Origin: Lineus longissimus
Lineage: Eukaryota > Nemertea > Pilidiophora > Heteronemertea > Lineidae
Assembly (NCBI RefSeq): GCF_910592395.1
Contig: NC_088310.1
Location: 28,846,991 to 28,910,990, forward strand
Direction of reading: 5' to 3'
DNA length: 64,000 bases
Position numbers and translations under genes: made by a program. The notes under the pieces are model-generated. The model was given only the letters and a program-made list of their open reading frames with translations, was not told the DNA's origin and did no database searches. Below are positions 42,956-56,400 of this stretch, one piece after another (position 1 is the stretch's first letter; every line of letters starts with the position of its first letter).

Positions 42956-45900
42956 ATGACAGGCCCTGTCAGGAGAAAGGTGGCTATAATCGGGGCCGGA
43001 GTTGGCGGCCTTCTCTCCATCAAGTCATGTCTCGAGGAAGGTCTGGAGCCCGTCTGCTTCGAGCAGCTGGACAAGATAGGTAAGTGTTGCCATGGCTACT
43101 TGCTTGCTTTTGAGGCGAAAAGCAATCGTATGATGGAATGATGACAATGGTCATGGTGACCTTCGCCGGCTGAAAGGATCATTCTCCAAGCATATCTGCC
43201 AAAACAGACTACCATTAAAGCCTGACATCACAGGTGCATGAAAATACCAGAGTTGATCGCCCAAATATCCCTCAATCAAACACCTGTCAGACTCACAACT
43301 TTTACAAAATATACATACACGAGTATGTTGTGTATCATCTGTTCGCAGGCCATATCTGCATTTTTTTCATTCGAGGAGGATCGATCGCCACGATTCTGGT
43401 ATTTTAACGTGACTGTGATGTTCACCACGAATCGCGCAGAAGGCAAAACAAAATGGCGGCTTGTGGTGGCAGACACGGAACGAGTGTAGTTACACGGCTG
43501 CGCGGGAGTCTATACGGACATGCGCCAAGGCATGTGCGCGAGATTAAAACCTCTCAAACGCGCCTTTTTTGAAAGAGTTTCATCATTATTCTCATTAATT
43601 TTCTAGGTGGCGTTTGGAACTTCACAGAAAAGTACTTTCCCGGGCAGGGTGGCTGCGTCTATGAGAGTCTGCGGACCAACGTCAGCAAGGAAATCATGTG
43701 CATCAGTGACTTCCCCATGTCAGCGGAGACGAACGCCTTCCCCACGCACAGAGAGGTATTTCAATATCTCGAGGATTATGCAAGACATTTCGATCTCATC
43801 AAGCACATTCAGTTTTGTACAACAGTTATATCTGTGAAAAAGTCAAATGACTATCAAGTGACCGGAAACTGGGATGTGACGTACCTCCATCGACAGCCGG
43901 ATGCCCGATTGTTGGAAGAGTTCGAGGCGTCAGCTGCAGATTTGAGGGTAGAAACTTTCAACGCGGTTATGGCTTGCAATGGACGGCACGCTTTGCCGAA
44001 TCAACCCCATGTGAGCGGGGAAGATACTTTCAAGGGCGTATTTCTTCATTCAATCAAATACAGGAGTGCGAACACGACCGAGTTTCGGGACCAACGGGTG
44101 CTGGTGGTTGGAAACGCCCATTCGGCCGGTGATGTCGCGATGGCCAGTAGTAACTACGCTTCAAAGGTAAGCAAAAGTCACAGACATCCTGTGAAAGCAC
44201 AATCTGAAGACAGTCACAGCCAGACTTCACAGATGTATCTTCAGTTTAGTCGGAGTTTTGGTGGCGACATTCGCGCCATGGCCCGGGCCCTGACTTCATC
44301 ACAAATGCTCTTCAATATCCGTCTCTGCTTTCAGACGACCATCAGCATTGGTAAAGGTACATGGATCATCACAAAATATCAACCCAATGGTCTGCCATTT
44401 GACCTCGCTCTCCGACGAGTGTTTCTCTGGCTCCCAGAGGCATTGGTGGGCTTCATCATGAAAAAGCAAGCCAACTCTTCCATTGACCATGCCAAGTACA
44501 ACATCGCCCCACCTGGAGGACCTCTACACTCAACGATCATGGTCAACGATAACATTGCCTCCGCAATCAAAGATGGCCGCATTCTAGTCAAGCCCACACT
44601 GATAGGTTTCCATGGCAATGTCGCCATGTTTAATGATGGCACCGAAGAAGACGTTGATACGGTTGTTATGGCAACTGGTTTTCAATATGATTACAGCTTT
44701 TTGGATATTGAGGCAGACGAAGGTGAGATATAGCCGGATGGAATGTTTCCTTCCTTTAAGCCTTTATCCCAATTCATTTTCCGATCCGCAGATAACGTCA
44801 TGACAAACTCATCACATCAAGAATATTTCATACATTGGTGGTCACTTCAAAACAATAAGTTAACACTGGTCATAAGCATAAAGTGATGTCTATAACAGTT
44901 TATGCACGTGTTTCCAAAGGGAGGTTTCTCGTGCATCACATCGATGGAATGTCTCGATGTGAACATGTCCAACAGGCTTCTTCTCGATACAGTTACCTTT
45001 CGTGTTGTTCATCCGACGAGAACAAGGACCCGGTTTCATCGGCATGTGGTCAGTAAAAAGGTCAACATCGTTTGCTGATTGACTAACAGTAACACCGAGC
45101 ATCACGTTTCCTCAAAGACTTCAGTGGTGAGGAGGAGAGGCCTGAGTTGGGGCTCAAACCACCGAATATCCTGAAGGTCGCAGCTTGCTTGGCAGTGGCC
45201 TCCATTTCCTCGATCGAACAGCCACGAGGCTTCCGGCAAGTCCCGCAGTCATACAGAGCGAAACGAGATTTTCAGATTCACAAATAAGCTGCCTTAGGTG
45301 TGAGGATAATCCCAAACAATAACCAACTCTTTAAGTAAAGGAAATTCACCATTTCAGACGGGATGCAAAGTATTTTGTATCGGCAAGTGTGGCCAGGGAC
45401 CCTTCCTCATGCTAGTGCGGCCTTGATAGGCTGTTTGTCAACGAGGGGCGCTGCCATACCCAGCATTGAGCTACAAGCCCGCTGGGCAGCCAGGGTGTTC
45501 GCTGGGCACGCCAGGCTACCTGATGGTGAGACCATGTTGAAAGAAGCAAGGGACAGGACGAGCTTCATGAGAGCATGGTTCGGCAGGGACAGGCTTATTC
45601 CGGTACGTATACGAAATAGTGTGTTCTTCTTACCATATTAAGATGGCTAAAGTAGGACCATCGATAGCAGCCAGGGGGCCAAATTGGTTGTCCTCAAATG
45701 TCTGATATGCAGTTAGCATGATAAGGGATGTTGGTCTTGTTTGATTGAGCTATTGGAGGAGGTTTTAGAGGAAGTGGATATCTCTATCAAAGCCTTTTTC
45801 AACAAACGATCGGTTACCGCCCTAAATGTCATACGGATGTCATACGGCTGTCTGCGGCTGAGCCACAATGTGCAACCTATACAAATGCAGCGACGACTGT

Positions 45901-46306
45901 CACTCTTGAAATATAAATCCACTCGGTAAAAGGGTGCATCTTCACAATCATCCATATGACAACCTGATAGTGCCCTTTTCAGGCTCCAAATGGCATTATC
46001 TACCAGGACAAGCTCGCGGAGGAAATTGGTGCAAAGCCGTCGTTCTTCAAACTGCTCTTCAAGATGCCATATCTTGCATTTCTGTGTTACTTTGGGCCAG
46101 CATTTGCTGTCCAATACCGTCTGATAGGGCCGCACCCATGGCACGGGGCGCCGGCCGCCACCAAGGCAGCCAATGCCAACACAGTCAAGGGATGTCCGCA
46201 ATATCTGGAGTCCAAGGGAGAACGCACGGTAACCTGGAAGACGATAGCTGCTTTTGGATTGGGTGGCATAGCTGCCTGGCTGGCATTTGTCGTATGGTTG
46301 TCCTGA
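42956..46306 (+). CDS. Flavin-containing monooxygenase (FMO-like), 5 exons
   Basis: NADPH- and FAD-dependent oxidation of soft nucleophiles (N- or S-oxygenation) at the endoplasmic reticulum is expected from the family. Exons 42956-43079, 43607-44166, 44335-44722, 45358-45602 and 45983-46306 join in phase to 546 aa (vertebrate FMOs about 530). Visible in order: the FAD site [10 protein letters not shown] (residues 9-18), [15 protein letters not shown] with the conserved active-site Asn, the FMO signature [11 protein letters not shown], the NADPH site region [12 protein letters not shown], the VMATGFQY motif, and a C-terminal hydrophobic anchor ([20 protein letters not shown]). In the NADPH motif the second Gly and the following Asn of GxGNS are replaced by Ala and His. 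Intron 3 (44167-44334) is 168 bp, in frame and without stops. Start: first Met before the FAD site. Confidence 0.92.
45122..45240 (-). repeat. Possible tRNA-derived SINE fragment
   Basis: On the minus strand GAAGCCTCGTGGCTGTTCGA lies upstream of GGTGGTTTGAGCCCC, a B-box-like sequence. The architecture resembles SINE heads, but the A box is weak. It lies in the FMO intron before exon 4. Confidence 0.35.
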
Positions 46307-47190
46307 GTATTACTCATAGTTCTAAGTAGTCAGAGTCAGAAGTCAGAAATGTTTTTAAAAGAGTTTGAAGAAAAGAAATTTTCAAGTGAACTGCCTTACG
46401 GATGCTCCAACACCTATTAGATAGGGTTCATCAAAAAGATAAATAATATTTATTAAAAATATACATGTATGACAGATGGTGGTAAGAAATAAAGCAGTAC
46501 TTATAAAAACATGGTAGCCAAGTAGCAAGGCTTGATGTACTCCAATGGTTGTCAAAGCCATCAGTATGAAGAGGGGAATAAGACCGCCTCCAGACTGTGC
46601 AGAGGCAAGGCACAATCGATGGCTTAGTTTGATGGTGGTGCTGGCACAGGTTTCTTCCAAAGGCAGCTGCAGCGAGCTTTGTTTCATCTTTTTATCTATT
46701 CACTGAAGACCTCAAGTGACTACTTTCAGCAGTAGGGCCACATCAACTTTGGTTTGGTACACTTTCAAACAATAACAAATAACCATCAATCTTTTGTAAA
46801 ATGTTTCAAGCTTTTATTTTACAAAGAGTCAACACAATGAGAACATGAGGTTCTTTTATTCAATAGCATGTCATCAACGCTGAAATGAGCTGAGAAATGT
46901 GCAGATACGTTCGAGATATCAGTTGAATCCAAATCAAAGTAGCACATTTCTGATCGAACAGTGACCTCTTGTGAGGGAAATGTATCACCCCTCAAATACT
47001 TCTCAACACTTTAATGCAGCCCTTCTGGAAGTTTAAATCCCTTTTTTCCTATTGGTAGAACAAGAAACACAATTTAACGCCACCCTAAATGGTTTCCAAC
47101 CCCAGATATCAGGGCAATGTCCTATCCACATGTGGCTAGTTTTTTAAGTGTTTTTTATTGGAATCATTGAGAATATGATTATCTCGATAT
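46307..47190. other. Convergent spacer between FMO and PSMA6 3' ends
   Basis: This holds the 3' UTRs of two convergent genes. AATAAA on the plus strand at 46488 is a candidate signal for FMO. On the minus strand AATAAA at 47154-47159 lies 32 bp after the PSMA6 stop codon, and another lies at 46815-46820. No coding exon is seen. Confidence 0.55.
46488..46493 (+). terminator. Candidate polyadenylation signal of the FMO gene
   Basis: AATAAA about 180 bp after the FMO stop codon, the first canonical hexamer of the 3' flank. Confidence 0.45.
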
Positions 47191-50281
<3,091 letters not shown>

Positions 50282-50312
50282 TCACCGGCAAACGGAAGTT
50301 TAAGACGGTATC

Positions 50313-50390
50313 CGGTCGTTTCGCTCTCTGAGCTTTTCGCCCCCAGTCGTTTCGCTCCCTGGGACTTTTTGTTGGGAATTGAGAAAGTAC
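50313..50390 (-). promoter_or_regulatory. Shared upstream element, copy near PSMA6
   Basis: Read on the minus strand it contains TACTTTCTCAATTCCCAACA and GGGAGCGAAACGACTGGGGG followed by CGAAAA. It ends about 90 bp before the PSMA6 start codon. A second copy at about 53228-53302 lies in the same orientation relative to SLC35B2. It could be a promoter element, or a terminal inverted repeat of an old transposon. Confidence 0.55.
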
Positions 50391-51187
50391 CGTGGTACAA
50401 TGAACTGTGTACCAAGTAGTACTCAATTTGTACTTAAAGAGGTGTCAGGTAGATATTAGGTACTACCAGTCTCGTGAGATCAGATAACCAGCTGACAGGT
50501 TGGTTGTTCCATTGTCCGTCCTTAATTGTGAGATGATTTCCATGGTACAACCAAATCAGTTGTCTTGTATCACCTGTGGAACGCGAGTGTAATGTTGTCT
50601 TGTACAGCTAAAGGACCCTTTGAATTCCCACAGCCCATGATCCCTGTTCACTAAAAGATTGGAGAAACAAGTCGTTACAATTCCGTTTGCGTCATATACA
50701 ATTTGAATTGCAGCAGATGTCGCGGTAACATAAGTTGTGTACCGGTGCTACGGAATATCCTGCACACAGTGCATTGACACAAGGGCCTTAACATCACAGT
50801 AGAAAAGAGTCATATTGAATTTGGCTATCACAGGGCTCAGCCAGGCCTCTTAATCTGATGATGGGGGGCGGGCGAGGGAGTTGGTCCAGCAGCGGCTGGC
50901 AGAGGACATTTGTCTTGACTCTTGCTTAGCGCTGCTACAGCTTAAAGTGCTGTGGTACAGTCTAGAAGCAGTGTCATCATTGGCGAAATCGACCACAGTT
51001 TTGTGAGGGGCTGAGTTTCGTCCAAAAATCTGTTTACACACTACGGCAATGGCTTATTGCAGGTACACGTCAACGGGTCATTGTCGGACGTCAGTTCGCC
51101 AAGAAAACCAAAGGAATTGAAGGATTCATTGAACTCATCGACACATCATTCGTTTTCAGTGGAGTTCAACTGTATTCCTAGATAAAC

Positions 51188-51672
51188 CGAATCAGTCCTG
51201 GCTGCTCCACCGTGTTGACAACATGATGAGAGAGATGAGGAAGTCACAACCAGGCCGAATCAGTCCTGGCTGCTCCACCGTGTTGACAGTATGATGAGAG
51301 TGATGAGACAGTCACAGCCAGGCCGCATCAGTCTTCGCCGCACTGCCTAGTTGTTAATATGGTGATTGAGATGAGACAGTTACAGCCAAGCCAAATCAGT
51401 CTTGGCTGCTCTGCCAAGTTGTCAACATGATGAGAGAGATGAGGAAGTCACAACCAGGCCACACCAGTCTTCGCCGCACTGCCTAGTTGTTAATATGGTG
51501 AGAGAGATGAAACGGTCATAGCCAGGCCGAATTATTCCTGGCTGCTACATCGTGTTGACAACATGATGAGAGACTGAGACAGTCACAGCCAGGCCGAATC
51601 AGTTCTGGCTGCTCCACCATGTTCACAATAATTATGGTGAGAGAGATGAGACAGTCACAGCCAGGCCAAATC
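51188..51672. repeat. Degenerate tandem array of about 68-bp units
   Basis: About seven copies of a unit containing AATCAGTCCTGGCTGCTCCA and a GTTGACAACATGATGAGAGA-like stretch, ending GTCACAACCAGGCC, with frequent substitutions and small indels. Confidence 0.85.
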
Positions 51673-52564
51673 ACGAAAATGTGTGTATACAGAATGTGCA
51701 CGGACCCTATCGCAGATTTAATTGTGTCCTGAGCCCGCTCCTGGCTCCCCTGCCGTTGGCCAGTCATACTACATAGTACGCACATGAAACGTCAACACAG
51801 GAGTAATGCAGCGAGAATTTGTACTGCATATAAGGGTCCTACCGAGTAAGTAAGTTCGGAGCAAAGAGACGCTGTGGCCGGCAACGGTCGGCAGTACCAT
51901 GTTTGGGGTTCATGGAATAATTCGTCCCCCGTTCCCCCCCTAACAAGGGGGATATTTCCACCTCACAATGAGGCAATTTTTAATTTTAAGTAATCGCGTA
52001 GTTCCACTTTTTTAGCTCAGATGGCGCCAACTGAGGTCCTGTCAAAATCATTGGCCAACCTGAGGCTGATGAGGAAACTCACGAAACTCTACAGGGTGGT
52101 CCAGAAAGGTTTTGATCCCTTGCACAATAGAATTCAATTGTGTGTGTCCATTGTGTGAGAGAAATTAATTCTGGGCCACCCTGTAGTACATGAACTTCTC
52201 ACCCTGTTCAAAGATATCGGAGCGAAAGTGAAAAACGAGGACATTCTGTTTTCCACCGCAACGGGCCTGTGTATTTTACCGTCGCTCTATATTGTTACCT
52301 GCAGAAATGACTCTCGGCCAATGAGACAGTAGTGCACAATATCTCTTCTGGGTGTGCACTCCCCTTCATTGCTCGCCATGTTGCCAGGGAGTATACCAAG
52401 TCTTTGCTGGATGTGCCATGCCCCTTCACTATGCGTACTCTGTCTGATCTAGATGTGTACTCTCCCAACGTAGTGCACCATGTTTCTACAGGGTGGACCT
52501 TGTTTCCACGCTTAAGAAAACTGTGTCTCATTTTCACATGGTGAATACTGATCATTTTCATCAA

Positions 52565-52850
52565 GGGATTGCATGAAATCAGAACACCAGACCTGAAGAG
52601 ACAGCAGATATACTGCAACAACCATACCAACATGCTGCCACAACCAGACCTGATAATACAGCATATGCTCTCACAACCAGACCTGACAGACAGGAAATGC
52701 TGGCACAACCAGACCTGCATGAGATTGCAGATGCTGCCACAACCAGCCTGATGAGATTGCAGATACTGTCACAACCAGACCTGGCGAGATAACAGATGCT
52801 GTTACACCCAGAGCCAAGGCCCCATCACAAAGTAGACCAATGAACGACCT
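52565..52850. repeat. Degenerate short tandem array
   Basis: Repeated ACAACCAGACCTG and GCAGATGCTGCC words at spacings of roughly 25-40 bp form a degraded array. Short reverse open frames here come from the repeat, not from a gene. Confidence 0.7.
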
Positions 52851-52929
52851 CATGACCTCGATAGCAAAGATTACTATGGAGCAATCCTCAACCGTTCATG
52901 TTTAATTGAAACATACTGAACCTATAATG

Positions 52930-53197
52930 TGACCCGGTTTCTCAAAGAATCTTAAGTGTTTGTCTTAAGTCATAATATTTTGACTAAGCCAAGTCAAAAA
53001 CTTCAGTGCGAATCTCAAAGCATCTTGTGTCCTTCATTCCGACTTAAGTACGGTAGCTACCGTGCTTAAGTTTTTGGGGTACTTAAGTCGGCTAGGCGAG
53101 TTAAGATTCTTTGTGAATCAATTTAAGACAAAACTTAAAAAATTCATATACTTAAGTCACAAAACAGACTTAAGATTCTTTGTGAAACCGGGCCCTG
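52930..53197. mobile_element. MITE-like element with terminal inverted repeats
   Basis: CCCGGTTTCTCAAAGAATCT followed by TAAG at the left end is matched by CTTAAGATTCTTTGTGAAACCGGG at the right end. Further CTTAAG words inside form secondary hairpins. There is no open frame. A clear target duplication could not be picked out, so the exact ends are uncertain. Confidence 0.75.
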
Positions 53198-53227
53198 ATA
53201 TGTAAGCACAACGACGGTGGATCGGCA

Positions 53228-53302
53228 TACTTTCTCAATCCCAGCAAAAGTCCAAGGGAGCGAAATGACTGGGGGCGAAAAGGTTAGGGAGCCAAATCAC
53301 CA
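53228..53302 (+). promoter_or_regulatory. Shared upstream element, copy near SLC35B2
   Basis: Read on the plus strand it contains TACTTTCTCAATCCCAGCAA and GGGAGCGAAATGACTGGGGG followed by CGAAAA. It ends about 170 bp before the proposed first codon of SLC35B2. It matches the PSMA6 copy at roughly 80 percent over 75 bp. Confidence 0.55.
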
Positions 53303-53471
53303 CAAGTCATGCGGAGACAATGTATAGGCCAATGTATGTCATGTGAACACTCTAGTGTTGATAATTTTCTGATTTCGGATTTTTAGACGACTGTACGGTA
53401 CGTCGACTATTTGACGATACGTTAATTGACTTTTTTTTATTCTTGGTAAAACAGTAACCTAGCCCTATAGT

Positions 53472-56400
53472 ATGTCCAGCCAGACCAGTGGACATAGTCA
53501 ATTCCACACCAGGCGGAGGAAAGCCGCTGCAGCTAGCCCCATAGTTCGGGCCCTAGTACAGCAAATGCATTACAGGTAGGCTATCTCGAAAAGTACTAGT
53601 AAAGTGCACTTCAAACTAGGCACATATGACTGGACCCCAACACCACAGGAGCGTGAAGTTGGATTGGAATGTCAAAATAAGTTTTTACGAATTTGTGCTC
53701 GCAGGAGGAGAACCACCCCGAGCACAACTTTGAGCATATTTGACGCGGATTTTTACGTCGGCTTAATCACGCTCCTGTGTATTTGCATAACCAAAAGTAT
53801 AAGTAACTTTAAAATAGATTGCCTAATCTTTTGGTCTGCATTTTAACATGCCTAACAACCTTACCTGGGGAATTGAAGCATGGATTTCTCTTTCTCATTT
53901 CTCCAGGTAAAAAAGACGCTTGGCTGACATTTCATTTGTGATCTCCGATTAATGACGGTAGCAGCACCTTCTTTCTGATCTGGAATACTATGAGGAGAGT
54001 GGATAAGGCACGGTAAGATAGTTTAAGAATGCTGTTTTGAGGGGGGGGTCCCTAATGTTGTGGCACCTCACTGCAGTGCAGCACTCCAAGATTGCAGACA
54101 AAAATGTTGGTGTAATTGAAAACATTGACAATGTCTTAAAGGCTGACGGCGTTTGTTAAATACTAGAAATTTGTAATTGAATTGGAAACTTTCAAATTGT
54201 GTACATACTGACAAAGTTTCAACACTGCTGTTGTGAAGACAGTCTATACAAACACTATAAATAGCACATTTCAGCCAATTCATATGCATCATGCACAACA
54301 GCACTGTGGATGGGGGCATTTCTATTTTTCTGCACCACCAGTTACCCTTTAAGTCTTTTAGTGAAATGACATGAGAAAATAAGAACGATGCAACAGTTTT
54401 GGAATTAAGTGACACGTTTTTGCTAGACTGTGCACCCACAATGTCCTTACATCATACGCCATACTCAATCATGCCATGTGCCATGGACCATGTGTCATGA
54501 AAGAACAAATGAATAGGGATGGATATTGATTCCGCCAGCACCAGGTGGACAAATGATATTGATTGTGAGCAGGATGAAAATTCCTGCTCTTTTCATTTTG
54601 CAGATGTTTACAATTACAGATGGAGGTACTTAGTACAGGTACCTGTGTAAAAGGCCTACAGCCACCTAATGACCACCGTCAGGTCATTGTCGACTGGGCT
54701 GTCATTGAAGAAGCTAGCTGAATGTAGCACAGGTTTTCAAATAAAATGTTTAAAAAGTTGCTTTCAACATATTCAATGCATTACACCTGACTTTAGTGTG
54801 AGCAAGCAAGGAAGACCTAACGCCCCAACTTATTTGATTTGATCAAGTTGAGACTGCTTATTGATGTGGTTGGTGCGTGGCCATGGTATGCTCTCCTCTT
54901 TCAGAGTCTCTTTCATTTTGGTTTTCAAAACCTTATGTTACTCTCCAGCATTCTGTAAATTGTTCCGTTTACCCAATTTTGTTGTCTGTATCTTATTTTT
55001 CAACCTTAACTTTGTTTTTAGTTACGCCCTCTTTAGGGCACAGTTTGGTATCAAACGTTTTATGTTCGGCAAGGGAAACTTTGCTGACACTTACAACCAT
55101 TATGTTGTGTGAGTACACCGAAAAATGGTTCAAGGAGTTTTGAATTTAGTGGCATGGTTTTTGATCTTCATGTGTCAATATCTTTTTATCACAAAAAGCT
55201 TGGTAAAAGTTGTGCGAATTTGCTGAAGGTCACTTTCCATTATTTTGTTGTTTTGAGCATGCTGTCGGTATGTAAGCTTTTCCTCAACATGGTCGTCATG
55301 TCAGAATGATATCAGAACAGGAGCTGAAATGACATTTTGACCGTGAGCAGGAATGGTTTACTCCTCACCTTGTCAGCCTCAAACCTAAACTTTTATATCT
55401 CAAGAGACTTTAGTTATGTTACATTTCACATGTATTTGTTTATATTTTGATTTGCTTGGTGGTGGTTTCCAAATGACGCATAATAACCTTGGTTTTGTCC
55501 ATTTTATGTGTCATAATAACTTTTATTCCATTAGTTTATCTGGTGTTACTTTGTATTTTATTCATGTTATTCGCTGGTAGCTGGTTTACCCTATTGCTTC
55601 ATCTGCACTGCAGTATTTGCTGCAAGTTTATTTACGTTTGATTTTGAAATGAAAGCAAAAGCCAACCAATCAAGATGATTTGATGCAATTTATTACATGT
55701 GAATGTGGAAGAAAGGCTTGAAATCTGAATTGCTGCATCCATTGTCATCCACATGCTCGAACAATGATTGTTGAAACATCGTGTTGTGTGTGACAAGACA
55801 TGATAGTTAGACCAACAGGGCAGCCATGGTTGACATCCTGTATGTATCCAAAGTTCAAAATTGTCAATCAAGGTAAAGTGTCTCCGATTCTTGTATGTCA
55901 AGATGATAGTCCCGTGTCGTTATGCAGCTGTGACAGATCTCGATGATGAATTCATGGACTGTCTTTGATAGCAATATGAAATATGGTTGTGTGTTTGTTG
56001 TTGCACTTTACGATGGCAAACACCCCCAAGGTGGTCGATTTATTAACAACCAAAGTGAGGTCGGCGTCCTTCACTTGATGATGTGGCATATTGCTCGAGC
56101 ATTCAAAGAAAAAAAAGAATTGTCATCAAAGTAGATCATTCAAACTGGCTACTTTTGTGGAAAAATCGATTTCAAAATGGTAATCATTCAAACTTATGAT
56201 TTGTTGAGGATGTATATTGGGTAAGCCTTTCTTACGAGTGGCAGTTTCATTAGCAAGGCCTTCTTGATTAGGACTGAATCAAAAAGCACCGAGGCTGACC
56301 ATTGATAAGTTGGGAAAGTTGTCTGCAGGAATGCATGTCATCAGGCTCAAGGCCTGCTGTCTTTCTGAACCCTCATTGGAAACTTGTCTATTTGGTTTAA

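Noticed and set aside
54861-55309. Possible small membrane protein frames in SLC35B2 intron 1
   Set aside because: Hydrophobic residues come from T-rich sequence; two overlapping frames look equally open and neither has a family match or splice support.
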